Below are positions 1-8,769 of a stretch of 64,000 nucleotides of DNA, piece after piece. Position 1 is the stretch's first letter. Every line of letters starts with the position of its first letter. The stretch is from Labedaea rhizosphaerae (lineage in GTDB: Bacteria > Actinomycetota > Actinomycetes > Mycobacteriales > Pseudonocardiaceae). Both the position numbers and the translations under genes were made by a program. The notes under the pieces were generated by a model. That model was not told where the DNA came from. It worked only from the letters and a program-made list of their open reading frames with translations, and made no database searches. The stretch covers positions 1 to 64,000 of the forward strand of contig NZ_SNXZ01000011.1 in NCBI RefSeq assembly GCF_004362825.1, read 5' to 3'.

Positions 1-135
1 CGACAGGCCTGGGGACACGAGTGCTCACCCACCAGCAGCTACCACACCAAGCCTGCCCCACGACAGGCCCGTAACTCTCATTAGGGGACACACCCGACCG
101 GAACGTGGGACACACCCGACCCGGGCACGCGGGGG
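1..135. repeat. Left-edge non-coding stretch with short direct repeats
   Basis: No convincing gene is seen here. A 15-base direct repeat, GGGACACACCCGACC, occurs at 85-99 and 107-121 (22-base period). A 9-base repeat, CGACAGGCC, occurs at 1-9 and 61-69. The stretch lies just downstream of the minus-strand LOG gene and may be the edge of a longer repeat region cut by the window. No function is assigned. Confidence 0.45.
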
Positions 136-702
136 TTAGCTGGCTAGGGGTTCGGCCAGGACGGGGGCGCATGCGTCGACGGCTTCGACGGCGGTGGTGG
201 CGAGCCGCACCAGGCCGCGGTCGCGCCCGGAGACGAAGCCCTCGGCGAGGCTGCGGTCGAGCAGCGCGCCCAGCGGGCGGTAGTAGCCGTGCACGTCGAG
301 CAGCACCACCGGCTTGGCGTGCAGGCCGAGCTTCGCCCAGGTCAGCGTCTCGAACAGCTCGTCGAACGTGCCGAACCCGCCGGGCAGCGCGATGAACGCG
401 TCGGCCAGCTCGTACATCAGCGACTTGCGTTCGTGCATGGTGTCGACGACGTGCACCTCGTCGACGTCGGTCTTGAGCGGGTCGTGGCGGGTCAGGTGCT
501 CCGGGATGATCCCGGTGACGTGTGCGCCCGCGGCCAGCGCCGCGTCGGCGACCGCGCCCATCACGCCGGCCGCGCTGCCGCCGTAGACCAGGCCGAGGCC
601 CCGGCGGCCGATCTCGGTGCCCAGCAGCCGCGCCTGCTCGACGTAAGCCGTGCCGCGGCCGGGGTTCGCGCCGCAGAAGACCGCTATCCGGCGCTCGCTC
701 AT
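136..702 (-). CDS. LOG family protein (TIGR00730 Rossmann fold)
   Basis: The 188-residue protein has the family length and fold of lysine decarboxylase-like LOG proteins. Characterised members are cytokinin riboside 5'-monophosphate phosphoribohydrolases, which release the base from a nucleoside monophosphate. The N-terminus has the nucleotide-fold pattern VFCGANPG, and both hallmark motifs are intact: MHERK and LPGGFGTFDEL (the PGGxGTxxE active site). The ATG at 702 is chosen because GAGGAG lies just upstream; an ATG at 723, overlapping the neighbouring stop, is the alternative. It follows the M20 hydrolase on the same strand and is probably co-transcribed with it. The physiological substrate cannot be told from sequence. 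A degenerate relative lies at 27719-28327. Confidence 0.85.
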   Translation of the reverse strand: MSERRIAVFCGANPGRGTAYVEQARLLGTEIGRRGLGLVYGGSAAGVMGAVADAALAAGAHVTGIIPEHLTRHDPLKTDVDEVHVVDTMHERKSLMYELADAFIALPGGFGTFDELFETLTWAKLGLHAKPVVLLDVHGYYRPLGALLDRSLAEGFVSGRDRGLVRLATTAVEAVDACAPVLAEPLAS

Positions 703-719
703 CGTGCTCTCCTCGCTGG

Positions 720-2018
720 TCATGGCCGGCCCGCCCCGAGCACGGTGCGCAGCAGGGTGTCCGCGCCGGCGACCAGGTGCAGGTCGTCGGTCTCCTCCTG
801 GGGTGCGTGGCTGATCCCGTTCCGGCTGGGCACGAAGATCATCCCGATCGGCGCGATGGCCGCCACGATCTGCGCGTCGTGCCCGGCGCCACTGTCCATG
901 CCGAGATGGCGCAAGCCGAGTTCGTCGGCGGCGTCGGCGATGGCCCGGCTGAGCGCGTGGTCGGTGGCCACCGGCTGGGTGACCGGGTCGAGCCGCACGT
1001 CGATGGTGGTGTCGGTCGCGCTCGCCAACTGGGCGAGCTCGGTGGTGATCGCCTGCTCGGCGGTGCGCAGCCGCTCGGCCCGCCCGTCGCGCAGCTCCGC
1101 GGTGAGCCGGACGAGGCCGGGGATCACGTTGGTGGTGTTGGGTTCCACGTCGAGCTTGCCGACCGTCGCCACCCGGCACAGGTCGCGCGAGCGGGCCAGG
1201 CGTTCGACCGCGAGCACGGCCCGCGAGGCCACGGCGAGCGCGTCGCGGCGCATCCGCATCGGCGTCGTGCCGGCGTGGTCCTGGCCGCCGCACACGGTGA
1301 TGTCGAGCACCGTGCGCCCAGTGATGGCCTGCACGACGCCGATCGGCAGGCTCGCCTCCTCCAGCACGGGCCCCTGCTCGATGTGCAGTTCCAGGTAGCC
1401 CGCGACCGACCCGGGGGCCCAGGCCGCTTCGGCGATGGTGTCCAGGTCGCCGCCCGCGGCCCGCAACGCGTCCGGCAGGGCGACGCCGTGGGCGCTCATC
1501 CGCTTCGCGTGGTCGGTGTCGACCTGGCCGACGAGGCCGAGCGAACCGAAGAACGGGTAGGGGAAGAACGCGCCTTCCTCGTTGGTGAACGCGACGACCA
1601 CCGGCTCGACGTCCAGTTCGACGTCGTGCTCGGCCAGCACGCGCAGCACCTCGCAGGCCGCCATCACGCCGTAGGTGCCGTCGAGCCGGCCGCCGTCGGC
1701 GACGGTGTCGATGTGCGAGCCGAGCAGCAGCGCGGGCTTGTCGCGGCGCCTCGCGCGCCGCACGACGAGGTTGCCGGCCTGGTCGGTGCGCGCGACGAGG
1801 CCGTCGCGGTGGCACTCGCCGGCCAGGTAGGCCCGCGCTTCGGTCTCCTCGGGGGTGAGCCCGAGCCGCGTGATGCCGTGGCCGGGGCGCGCGCCGATCC
1901 GGGAGATCTCGGCCAGGCGGCGCAGCATCCGCGCGCCGTCGACGCGCAGCTCGCCTTCGGGACGGGTACCGAGCGGCCACTCGGCCGCACGCACTGATCG
2001 TTCGGCGGGAATGCTCAT
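720..2018 (-). CDS. M20-family amidase (hydantoinase/carbamoylase or allantoate amidohydrolase type)
   Basis: The 432-residue protein belongs to the metal-dependent M20 amidohydrolases that cleave N-carbamoyl amino acids, allantoate or ureidoglycine derivatives. Visible metal-ligand motifs are GSHIDTV, then GGRLDGTYGV, then NEEG, and the family-diagnostic LELHIEQGP. The dimerisation (lid) domain and the C-terminal GAGHDAQ segment follow, so the protein looks complete. The ATG at 2018 has GAGGTG upstream. The gene diverges from the MbtH operon and overlaps the alternative start of the LOG gene. Whether it belongs to peptide biosynthesis or to general nitrogen metabolism is unclear. The exact substrate is not predictable. 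Confidence 0.85.
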   Translation of the reverse strand: MSIPAERSVRAAEWPLGTRPEGELRVDGARMLRRLAEISRIGARPGHGITRLGLTPEETEARAYLAGECHRDGLVARTDQAGNLVVRRARRRDKPALLLGSHIDTVADGGRLDGTYGVMAACEVLRVLAEHDVELDVEPVVVAFTNEEGAFFPYPFFGSLGLVGQVDTDHAKRMSAHGVALPDALRAAGGDLDTIAEAAWAPGSVAGYLELHIEQGPVLEEASLPIGVVQAITGRTVLDITVCGGQDHAGTTPMRMRRDALAVASRAVLAVERLARSRDLCRVATVGKLDVEPNTTNVIPGLVRLTAELRDGRAERLRTAEQAITTELAQLASATDTTIDVRLDPVTQPVATDHALSRAIADAADELGLRHLGMDSGAGHDAQIVAAIAPIGMIFVPSRNGISHAPQEETDDLHLVAGADTLLRTVLGAGRP

Positions 2019-2242
2019 GCGGCACCTCGCAAGCTCGGCGTCCGCGTGCGCGAAGGCGCGGTGTTCGGTGGTTCGCTCGCAAGCTCGCTCATGGGGCGCT
2101 CGACCTGCCTCGGGTGCTCGGGGCGCGGCGGCCGGTGGCAGGGGTTCGCCTCGGCGCGGTCCGCGGGATGTGGTTCCACGCAACTCCTCGGTCCTATCGA
2201 TCCGGCATCCGAGCTCGATCGAATTCCGATCGCGCGCCGGGT

Positions 2243-2271
2243 GATAGCCGCGGAATAGCCGCGCGGTAAGC
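2243..2271 (+). promoter_or_regulatory. Candidate SARP operator upstream of the MbtH operon (in gap 2019-2324)
   Basis: Three heptamers, GATAGCC (2243), AATAGCC (2254) and GGTAAGC (2265), sit at exact 11-bp intervals. This is the spacing known for SARP operators, which bind one face of the helix. Eight bases after the last heptamer is GATGCT, a possible minus-10 element. Similar heptamers occur at 25740-25771 and 25803-25820. The rest of the 306-base gap between the M20 gene and MbtH shows only a short direct repeat, CTCGCAAGCTCG, at 2026-2037 and 2076-2087. Confidence 0.55.
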
Positions 2272-2324
2272 GGTCGCCGGATGCTCACCCGTGATCCGTG
2301 CGGGAGAGCAGAAAGGTGGCGACC

Positions 2325-2510
2325 GTGCCCGAAAGCCAGTTCAGGGTCGTGGTGAACGACGAGGAGCAGTACTCGATCTGGCCGGGGGGACGCGAGCTCC
2401 CGCCGGGCTGGCGCGCCGAGGGCGTGGTGGGCGGACGCGAGGAGTGCCTGGCCCACATCGAATCCGTGTGGACGGACATGCGTCCGCTGAGCCTGCGAAC
2501 GGGTGGCTGA
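2325..2510 (+). CDS. MbtH-like NRPS adenylation-domain partner
   Basis: This 61-residue MbtH-family protein binds adenylation domains and is often needed for their folding or activity. The family signature is complete: [21 protein letters not shown] and [10 protein letters not shown], including the conserved tryptophans. The GTG at 2325 is preferred because AAAGG lies eight bases upstream; GTG codons at 2298 and 2316 would lengthen the N-terminus. It is first in the plus-strand operon and its end overlaps the next gene. The expected partners are the adenylation domains of the two NRPSs encoded on the opposite strand at 8762-20813. Confidence 0.95.
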   Translation: MPESQFRVVVNDEEQYSIWPGGRELPPGWRAEGVVGGREECLAHIESVWTDMRPLSLRTGG

Positions 2511-3543
2511 GCCCGTGCCGGCCTTCGGCGACGTGGTCGAGGCGTACCGGATCCCCACCGTGGTGCGGCTGGGGACCAACCTCTACGGCCTGGCCTACCG
2601 GTTGATGAAGATGGTGCCCGCGCGCCACATCATGCGCAGCGCCGCCCGCGACGGGTTGCTCGAGGCGGACACCACCGTCGTGGAGACCACGTCGGGCACG
2701 TTCGGGCTGGCGCTGGCGATGGAGTGCGCGATCACGCGGCGCCCGCTGGTGCTGGTCAGCGACCCGGTGATCGACGCGCCGCTGCGGCGCCGGCTCGAGG
2801 ACCTCGGCGCCGTGGTCGACATCGTGCACCAGCGCGCGCCCGGCGGCGGTTATCAGGCCACCCGGCTGGCCCGCGTCGCCGAGGTGATGGCCGGGTTGCC
2901 GTCGGCGTTCTGCCCCGAGCAGTACTCGAACCCGGCCAACCCGGAGTCGTACGCGCTGGTCGCCGAGTTGCTTTCCACGCAGCTGGGCCAGATCGACTGC
3001 CTCGTGGGGCCGGTCGGTTCGGGCGGCTCGATGTGTGGCACCGCATCGGCGTTGCGCACGGCGTCGCCCGACCTGACCGCGATCGGGGTGGACACCCAGC
3101 GCAGTGTCCTCTTCGGACAACCGGATGGGCACCGCATGCTGCGCGGACTCGGCAACAGCCTGGTGCCCGCGAACCTGGACCACACCCAGTTCGACGAGGT
3201 CCACTGGCTGGGTGCGGGCGAGGCCTACGCCGCGACCCGCGAGCTGCACCGCGAGCATGCCTTGTTCATGGGGCCGACGAGCGGCGCCGCGTACCTGGCC
3301 GCCGCGTGGTGGGCCCGGCGCAACCCGGACGCCCTCACCGTGGTGACCCTGCCCGACGAGGGATACCGCTACCTCGACACCGTTTACGACGACGACTGGC
3401 TCGCCGCGGGCGGATGGTCGGCCGGTGCCTCAGCGCCGGTGACGGTGTCCGACCCGGGCGTGGTTGACGCCGGCTGGAGCCGGATGGCTTGGGGGAGAAG
3501 GACTTTGGCCGAGGTGGCGGGCGAGCTGGCCGGAGTCGGCTGA
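2503..3543 (+). CDS. Cysteine synthase-like PLP enzyme, predicted beta-replacement in diaminobutyrate synthesis
   Basis: The 346-residue fold-type II PLP enzyme resembles cysteine synthase and the diaminopropionate enzyme SbnA. The PLP lysine is inferred as K36 in YRLMKM from its distance to the substrate loop [14 protein letters not shown]. The phosphate-binding loop is GSGGSMCGT. Known relatives replace an acetoxy or phospho group on a serine-like substrate with a nucleophile. With a threonine kinase and an argininosuccinate-lyase-like gene in the cluster, I infer O-phosphothreonine plus aspartate as substrates. The GTG at 2503 overlaps MbtH; GTG 2515 is also possible. Its stop overlaps the next start (TGATG), indicating coupling. 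An alternative is diaminopropionate chemistry from phosphoserine, but no ornithine-cyclodeaminase (SbnB) gene is present. Confidence 0.8.
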   Translation: MAEPVPAFGDVVEAYRIPTVVRLGTNLYGLAYRLMKMVPARHIMRSAARDGLLEADTTVVETTSGTFGLALAMECAITRRPLVLVSDPVIDAPLRRRLEDLGAVVDIVHQRAPGGGYQATRLARVAEVMAGLPSAFCPEQYSNPANPESYALVAELLSTQLGQIDCLVGPVGSGGSMCGTASALRTASPDLTAIGVDTQRSVLFGQPDGHRMLRGLGNSLVPANLDHTQFDEVHWLGAGEAYAATRELHREHALFMGPTSGAAYLAAAWWARRNPDALTVVTLPDEGYRYLDTVYDDDWLAAGGWSAGASAPVTVSDPGVVDAGWSRMAWGRRTLAEVAGELAGVG

Positions 3544-5048
3544 TGACTGCTGTCGTGTCGGTGGACACCGGCCGGGTGAGCACCGGGCTCGGCGCGCGTG
3601 CGGCGGCGATCGTGTTCGGTGCGACCGCCGACGCGGGCATCGACGCCGAGTTGCCGTGGGTGAGCACGATCGACCAGGCCCACCTGCTGATGCTCGCCGA
3701 GCGCGGACTGGTTGCCCGATCGGCGGCCGCCGCTCTGCTCGCCGAGATCGATCGGTTGCGGGCCAACGGGTTCGCGCCGCTGCGTGGGCGTCACGCGGCG
3801 CGCGGGGCGTACCTGTTGTACGAGGAGCACCTCGGCTCGGTGCTCGGCCCGGACGTCGGCGGGGTGCTGCAGACCGGGCGCTCCCGCAACGACCTCAAGG
3901 CCACCGTGCACCAACTGCGGGCCCGCGTGGCGGCGGGGGAGTTGCTGAGCGGCCTGCTGCGGTTGCAGGCGACGCTGCTCGCATCCGCCCGGCGCCATCG
4001 CGCGACGGTGATGCCCGCGTTCAGCCAGTACCAGCCCGCGGTGCCGGTCAGCTACGGCTGGTACCTGCTGGGCGTGGCCGAGGCGCTCGACCAGGACGTG
4101 CTCGGGCTGTGGCAAGCGGCGCAACAAATCCGGCGCTGCCCGCTCGGCGCGGCCGCGGGGGCGGGCACCGACGTGGCCCTGGACCCGGCGCGGACCGCGC
4201 GATTGCTCGGCTTCGACCTGCCGGTGGAACACGCGGCGCACGCGGTCGCCGCCCGCGACGGCTTGCTGCGCCTGCTGGCCGCGGCCGCGCACGCCGGTCT
4301 CACCCTGTCCCGGCTGGCGGCCGACCTGCAGCTGTGGAGCACGCCTGAGTTCGGCCTGATCTCCTTCCCCGACAACCTCGTCGGCTCGAGTTCGGCGATG
4401 CCCCAGAAGCGCAACCCGTTCCTGCTCGAGCACATCAAGGGTGGTGCGGGTGCTCTGATCGGGGCCTGGACGGCCGCGGCAAGCACGACGCGCGCGGTGC
4501 CGTTCGGCAATTCCGTCGAGGCGACCACCGAGACGGTCGCTCCGGTGTGGCCGGCCCTGCACCAGCTGCGCGACGTCATCGGGCTCACCTTGTCGGTGGT
4601 CACCGGCGCCCGTCCCGACGCCGCGGCAATGCTGGCCGACGCCGAACGCGGCGGCACGACGGCGACGGCGTTGGCGAACCGGTTGGTGGGCGCGGGCGTG
4701 CCGTTCCGTCGCGCGCACCACGCGGTCGGCCGGTTGATCACCGAACTCGCCGGAAGCGGTTCGGTGGCGTGCGCGGAGCTGGTGACGGACGCGGCCGCCC
4801 GCCGGCTGAACGAACTCGTCGGGATCGACGTCGGCAGCGTGCTCGCCGATCTCGACCCGGCGGCCGTGGTGGTCGCGACCGACTTCGGTGGTGGCCCTGG
4901 CCCGAAGTCTTTCAACCGCGCCCATTCCCGCCTCACCGCGGAGTGGCGCACCCGCACGCGCGATGCGCTCGCGTGGCTCGCCGCCGTGAACGCCGCCGAT
5001 GCCGAACGACTGGCCGCGGTGCGCGAGCTTGCCGGGAGCGGCTCGTGA
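3543..5048 (+). CDS. Argininosuccinate lyase-like enzyme, predicted fumarate-releasing step
   Basis: This 501-residue protein belongs to the fumarase/argininosuccinate lyase superfamily, which eliminates fumarate from N-succinyl adducts. Two family signatures are clear: TGRSRNDLKAT, as in argininosuccinate lyase, and the catalytic-serine loop GSSSAMPQKRNPF. It is slightly longer than housekeeping ArgH, and no argG is nearby, so a role in arginine synthesis is unlikely. In uridyl-peptide antibiotic clusters of the pacidamycin type, cysteine-synthase-like and lyase-like proteins are paired for 2,3-diaminobutyrate. I infer that this enzyme releases fumarate from an aspartate-threonine-derived adduct. 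Start and stop both overlap the neighbouring genes, which indicates translational coupling. Confidence 0.82.
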   Translation: MTAVVSVDTGRVSTGLGARAAAIVFGATADAGIDAELPWVSTIDQAHLLMLAERGLVARSAAAALLAEIDRLRANGFAPLRGRHAARGAYLLYEEHLGSVLGPDVGGVLQTGRSRNDLKATVHQLRARVAAGELLSGLLRLQATLLASARRHRATVMPAFSQYQPAVPVSYGWYLLGVAEALDQDVLGLWQAAQQIRRCPLGAAAGAGTDVALDPARTARLLGFDLPVEHAAHAVAARDGLLRLLAAAAHAGLTLSRLAADLQLWSTPEFGLISFPDNLVGSSSAMPQKRNPFLLEHIKGGAGALIGAWTAAASTTRAVPFGNSVEATTETVAPVWPALHQLRDVIGLTLSVVTGARPDAAAMLADAERGGTTATALANRLVGAGVPFRRAHHAVGRLITELAGSGSVACAELVTDAAARRLNELVGIDVGSVLADLDPAAVVVATDFGGGPGPKSFNRAHSRLTAEWRTRTRDALAWLAAVNAADAERLAAVRELAGSGS

Positions 5049-6226
5049 TGGCGCCCGTTCTGGTTCTGGTGGAGAGCAACACCACCGGCACTGGCCGTGA
5101 CTTTGCGCTCGCGGCTCGCTCCCTGGGATTGCGACCGGTGTTGCTCACCAAGGGGGAGCGGCACTATCCCTACGTCGCCGAGCTCGATCTGGACGTTGTC
5201 CGTGCCGACACGGCGGATCCGGCGGCCGTGGTGGCTGCGTGTGCCGCCTTGCCTGGCGTGCGCGGGGTGACCAGCAGCAGCGAGTACTTCATCGAGACCG
5301 CCGCTCGAGCGGCTCGGGAGCTCGGCCTGCCCGGCCCCGATCCCGATGCCATCGCCGTCTGCCGCGACAAGATGGCTGCTCGCAAGCGCTTGCGGCACCT
5401 CGGTCCGGACTTCGCCGGATGCGTGACTCCTGACGAAGCGGCGGCCGCCGCGGCCAGGCTCGGCGCTGTCGTGGTGAAACCGGCGCGTGGCTCCGGGTCG
5501 ATCGGGGTGCGGGCCTGCGCGAGTTCCGACGAGGCTCGCGAGTGGACGCAGCGGCTCCTCGCCGACGGCGCGACGGAAGTGGTGGTGGAGCAGGAGATCG
5601 TTGGACCCGAGTTCTCGGTGGAGGTGCTCGCGGGCGAGGTCGTCTGCGTCACCGCGAAGCATCTCGGGCCGGCGCCGTTCTTCGTCGAGTACGGCCACGA
5701 CGTCCCCGCCGCGGCTCCCGACGCGATCGCCGAGGCGGCGAAGACGGCGCTGGCGGCCTGCGGGCTGGGCGACGGCACGGCACACGTCGAGTTGCGCTGG
5801 GCGCACGGGCGACCCTGGTTGATCGAGATCAATCCGCGTCTCGCGGGTGGGCTCATCCCGCGGCTCGTCCGGCACGCGCTGGGGCGCGATCTCGTGACCG
5901 AGGTGGTCGCCGCGGCCGCGGGCATGCCCGTCGACCGGCGACCGGGAACGCACACGCACGCGTCGATCCGCTTCCTGGTGCCCGGAGCGGGAACCGTCAC
6001 CGAAGTATCCGGTGTGGACGAAGCGAGGGTAATGCCGGGCGTGCTCGAGGCCGTGTGCACCGCCGCGGTCGGACAGGACCTGGAGACCACAGGCAGCTTC
6101 ACCGACCGGCGCGGCTACGTGGTCGCGCTGGGTCCCACCGCGGCCACCGCCGCGGCGCGCGCCGACGCCGCGCACGCCCGCATCCGCATCGCGGTCGCCC
6201 CGGCCGCGGTGCCAGCCAGCCGATGA
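5048..6226 (+). CDS. ATP-grasp carboxylate-amine ligase
   Basis: The 392-residue protein has the ATP-grasp layout: an N-terminal preATP Rossmann region (VLVLVESNTTGTG), an ATP-binding lysine and flexible loop in VVVKPARGSGSIGV, and the metal-binding LIEINPRLAGG near residue 262. Such enzymes join a carboxylate to an amine through an acyl phosphate. Biosynthetic relatives make dipeptides or amide caps. The gene is coupled to the lyase by an overlapping start (TGATG). It could attach diaminobutyrate or another amino acid to a partner before or after the NRPS, or cap the product. The substrates are unknown. Confidence 0.85.
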   Translation: MAPVLVLVESNTTGTGRDFALAARSLGLRPVLLTKGERHYPYVAELDLDVVRADTADPAAVVAACAALPGVRGVTSSSEYFIETAARAARELGLPGPDPDAIAVCRDKMAARKRLRHLGPDFAGCVTPDEAAAAAARLGAVVVKPARGSGSIGVRACASSDEAREWTQRLLADGATEVVVEQEIVGPEFSVEVLAGEVVCVTAKHLGPAPFFVEYGHDVPAAAPDAIAEAAKTALAACGLGDGTAHVELRWAHGRPWLIEINPRLAGGLIPRLVRHALGRDLVTEVVAAAAGMPVDRRPGTHTHASIRFLVPGAGTVTEVSGVDEARVMPGVLEAVCTAAVGQDLETTGSFTDRRGYVVALGPTAATAAARADAAHARIRIAVAPAAVPASR

Positions 6227-6240
6227 GGAGAGGAACGACC

Positions 6241-7305
6241 ATGCCGAGTTCGATCGTGGAGCTGCGCAGCGACACGTTCACCACGCCCACCGCCGCCATG
6301 ACGGCCGCGATGGTGGCAGCCCCGCTGGGCGACGACGTCTACGGCGAGGACCCGACCGTGCGCGCGCTGGAGGAGCGGTCCGCGGACCTGCTCGGCAAGC
6401 AGGACGGCTGCCTCGTCCCCAGCGGCACGATGGCCAACCTCGCCGCGGTCATGACCCACGCACCCCGCGGCACGAGCATCTTCGCCGGTCGCGAGTCCGA
6501 CATCTATGCCTACGAAGCGCACGGCATGTCGGTCGTGGGCGGGCTCGCGATGGAGCCGATCGAGACCGACGAGCACGGCCGGCTGCGCGAGGACAGCCTG
6601 CTCGCGGCGTTGCCGGAGGACCACGGGGACCCGCAGTTCGCGATCCCGGCCGTGGTGTCGCTGGAGAACACCGCCAACCGGGCCGGTGGGGTGCCGCTGA
6701 CCGTCGCCGAGGTGGCCGACGTCGCCCGGTTCGCCCGCAGGCACGGCATGCGCTTCCACCTCGACGGGGCGCGGATCTTCAACGCCGCGGTGGCGCTGGG
6801 CGTGGACCCGGCGGTGCTGGTGGCCAGTGCCGACTCGGTGCAGTTCTGCCTGTCCAAGGGTCTCGCCGCACCGATCGGCTCGGTCGTGGTGGGGTCGGCG
6901 GAGTTCATCAACGGCGTGCGGCGGATCCGCAAGATGCTCGGTGGCGGGATGCGCCAGGCCGGCGTCGTCGCTGCGGCCGGCCTGGTCGCGTTGGACACGA
7001 TGATCGACCGGCTGGCCGAGGACCACGCCAACGCGGCGACGCTCGCCGCCGGACTCGCCATCCTGCCGGGCGTCGAAGTCGAGCCGGTTCGGTTGCGCAC
7101 CAACATGGTCCGCTTCCGGTTGACGGGCTCGCTCACGCACGCGGAGTTCATCGAGGCGACCGGCCGGCAAGGCGTGCGCCTCGCCGAGCTCGGCCACGGC
7201 GTGCTGCGTGCGGTGACCCACAACGACGTGGACGCGACGGACATCGCGCGTGCCTTGTCGGTGATGGGTTCCGTGCTGCGTGAATCGGTGCCCGTGCTGG
7301 TGTGA
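6241..7305 (+). CDS. Low-specificity L-threonine aldolase-like PLP enzyme
   Basis: The 354-residue fold-type I PLP protein matches the beta-eliminating lyase/threonine aldolase family, which interconverts threonine-like beta-hydroxy amino acids and glycine plus aldehyde. Hallmarks are LRSDTFTTPT near the N-terminus, PSGTMANLAA, FHLDGARIFNA and the PLP lysine in FCLSKGLAAPIGS. Length is typical. The ATG has AGGAGAGG upstream, 14 bases after the ATP-grasp stop. It is last in the operon and is followed by a strong hairpin. In this cluster it may supply threonine, allo-threonine or another beta-hydroxy amino acid to the threonine-kinase/diaminobutyrate route; that is inference. Confidence 0.85.
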   Translation: MPSSIVELRSDTFTTPTAAMTAAMVAAPLGDDVYGEDPTVRALEERSADLLGKQDGCLVPSGTMANLAAVMTHAPRGTSIFAGRESDIYAYEAHGMSVVGGLAMEPIETDEHGRLREDSLLAALPEDHGDPQFAIPAVVSLENTANRAGGVPLTVAEVADVARFARRHGMRFHLDGARIFNAAVALGVDPAVLVASADSVQFCLSKGLAAPIGSVVVGSAEFINGVRRIRKMLGGGMRQAGVVAAAGLVALDTMIDRLAEDHANAATLAAGLAILPGVEVEPVRLRTNMVRFRLTGSLTHAEFIEATGRQGVRLAELGHGVLRAVTHNDVDATDIARALSVMGSVLRESVPVLV

Positions 7306-7317
7306 CGGTTTCGGACT

Positions 7318-7356
7318 GAGAAGGCCGGTGATCCCGTGGGGGTCACCGGCCTTCTC
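7318..7356. terminator. Hairpin terminator after the MbtH-aldolase operon
   Basis: A perfect 14-bp stem, GAGAAGGCCGGTGA at 7318-7331 and its complement at 7343-7356, encloses an 11-base loop. It begins 12 bases after the aldolase stop and lacks a clear U-tract, as is common in actinomycetes. Its arm sequence recurs in the hairpin at 7493-7527. Confidence 0.8.
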
Positions 7357-7457
7357 ATGTGTTCGTTTGCTTGCGCGCGCAGGGCCCACCCTCCCTGGGG
7401 GCTCCCCCTTGTCCATTCTATCGGGTTTGCGCTGCGGGAACGGGGTTCTGCTGGATC

Positions 7458-7484
7458 TGTGGACAACTGGTCGGGTGTGGACAA
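7458..7484 (-). promoter_or_regulatory. Two consensus DnaA-box-like nonamers
   Basis: TTGTCCACA, which matches the high-GC actinobacterial DnaA-box consensus, occurs on the minus strand at 7458-7466 and 7476-7484, 18 bases apart. They lie between the two convergent-operon hairpins. This may be chance or a DnaA-titration site; nothing else resembling an origin is present. Confidence 0.3.
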
Positions 7485-7492
7485 CCCAGCGA

Positions 7493-7527
7493 GAAGGCCG
7501 GTGATCCGTGGTGGATCACCGGCCTTC
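7493..7527. terminator. Hairpin terminator after the NRPS-exporter operon
   Basis: A perfect 15-bp stem, GAAGGCCGGTGATCC at 7493-7507 and its complement at 7513-7527, has a 5-base loop. It lies 25 bases beyond the stop of the minus-strand exporter gene. The arm shares 12 bases with the hairpin at 7318-7356, so the convergent junction carries two related terminators facing each other. Confidence 0.8.
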
Positions 7528-7551
7528 CGCTTTCCGGTGGGGTGGTGGTTC

Positions 7552-8769
7552 TCAGACGGGCACCGGCTCCTCGTGCACCGGCTCGGCGGGGGTGGAGCGG
7601 TTGGCGCCCGTCGCCAGCGTCATGGCCGCGCCCACGACCAGCACCAGCGCGCCGATCACGAACAACACCTGGTACCCGACCAACGTCAGCAGCCCCGTGC
7701 CGATCGCCACCGACATCGCCAACGGCACCGAGACGACCAGGTCCGTCGCCGAGAAGACCCGGCCCTGCAAGCGTTTGGGCGTCGACACCTGCACGCACGT
7801 CAGCAGTCCCACGCCGGCCAGCGGCAGGCTCACCCCGGCCACCGCCATCGCGGCGAGCACCACCGGCAGCGACGGCACGGTCAGGAGCAGCAGGCTGACC
7901 GCGTACCCACCCAGCCCGAGGCGGACCAGCCGCAGCTCGCCGAGCCGCTGGTTCAGCTTGCCCGCGAACGGCCCGACCAGCACCGCCGCCGCGCCCTGCA
8001 CGGTGCCGGTGATGCCGACGAACGCCGGACCCAGGTGCAGTCCGTCGCCCACCGCCGAGAAGATGCCGGATTCCGTGTAGCCGTAGGCGAAAGCAGCCAC
8101 GCCGAAGCCCAGCACCAGCCACCGCAGCATCCGGTGCCCGAGCACGAACCGGGCACCCTGCGCGATCTCGGCCCCGAACGAGTGCCCGCTCGGCGTCGGC
8201 CGCTCCTCCCGCACCCCCATGCGCAGCAAGAACACCACGGCGGTCAGGAACGTCAGCGCGTCCAAGGCGATCACGGCCGGCGCGCCCAGCCAGACGAAGA
8301 GCCCGGCCCCCATCAACGGTGCCGCGATCCGCAAAGCCTCTCGCGTGGACCGCAGCAGGCCGTTGACCTCGGCCAGCCGGTCGGCGGGCAGCAGGTCGGC
8401 GATCAACGCCGACTGGGCCGAGCCGATCAGCTTGTTCACCAGGCCGTAGGCGAACATCGCCACGTACACGAGCCACACCTGGCTCGCGTCGTGCACGAAC
8501 AACAGCGGCAGCACGACGGCCGCGCCGAGCACGTTCGCGATGACCAGCAGCCGGGCCCGGCGGACGCGGTCGACGACCGCGCCCAGCACCGGGCCCGCCA
8601 GCGCGGCGGCGGAGAAGAAGAACATCACCAGGCCGGCGCTGGCCGAGCTGCCGGTCAGCGTCTTCACCCAGATCGCCAGCGCCAGCCACAAGGCCGAGTC
8701 GCCCAGCGACGACAGGGACTGGCCGATCAGGTAGAGCCGCACGACGCGGTCCCGCAGCACGCTAGTCAT
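7552..8769 (-). CDS. MFS exporter of the NRPS operon (EntS/MFS_3 type)
   Basis: This 405-residue polytopic membrane protein has about twelve hydrophobic segments and the MFS_3 pattern seen in enterobactin-exporter-like proteins, including GAVVDRVRRARLL after the second to third helix. It is the last gene of the operon and its start overlaps the NRPS stop by 8 bases, so it is translationally coupled. The likely role is export of, and self-resistance to, the cluster product. The C-terminus is a short charged tail rich in Glu and Pro. Confidence 0.88.
   Translation of the reverse strand: MTSVLRDRVVRLYLIGQSLSSLGDSALWLALAIWVKTLTGSSASAGLVMFFFSAAALAGPVLGAVVDRVRRARLLVIANVLGAAVVLPLLFVHDASQVWLVYVAMFAYGLVNKLIGSAQSALIADLLPADRLAEVNGLLRSTREALRIAAPLMGAGLFVWLGAPAVIALDALTFLTAVVFLLRMGVREERPTPSGHSFGAEIAQGARFVLGHRMLRWLVLGFGVAAFAYGYTESGIFSAVGDGLHLGPAFVGITGTVQGAAAVLVGPFAGKLNQRLGELRLVRLGLGGYAVSLLLLTVPSLPVVLAAMAVAGVSLPLAGVGLLTCVQVSTPKRLQGRVFSATDLVVSVPLAMSVAIGTGLLTLVGYQVLFVIGALVLVVGAAMTLATGANRSTPAEPVHEEPVPV

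Noticed and set aside
3543-5048. Housekeeping argininosuccinate lyase for arginine synthesis
   Set aside because: No argG or other arg genes are near, and it is translationally coupled to cluster genes.
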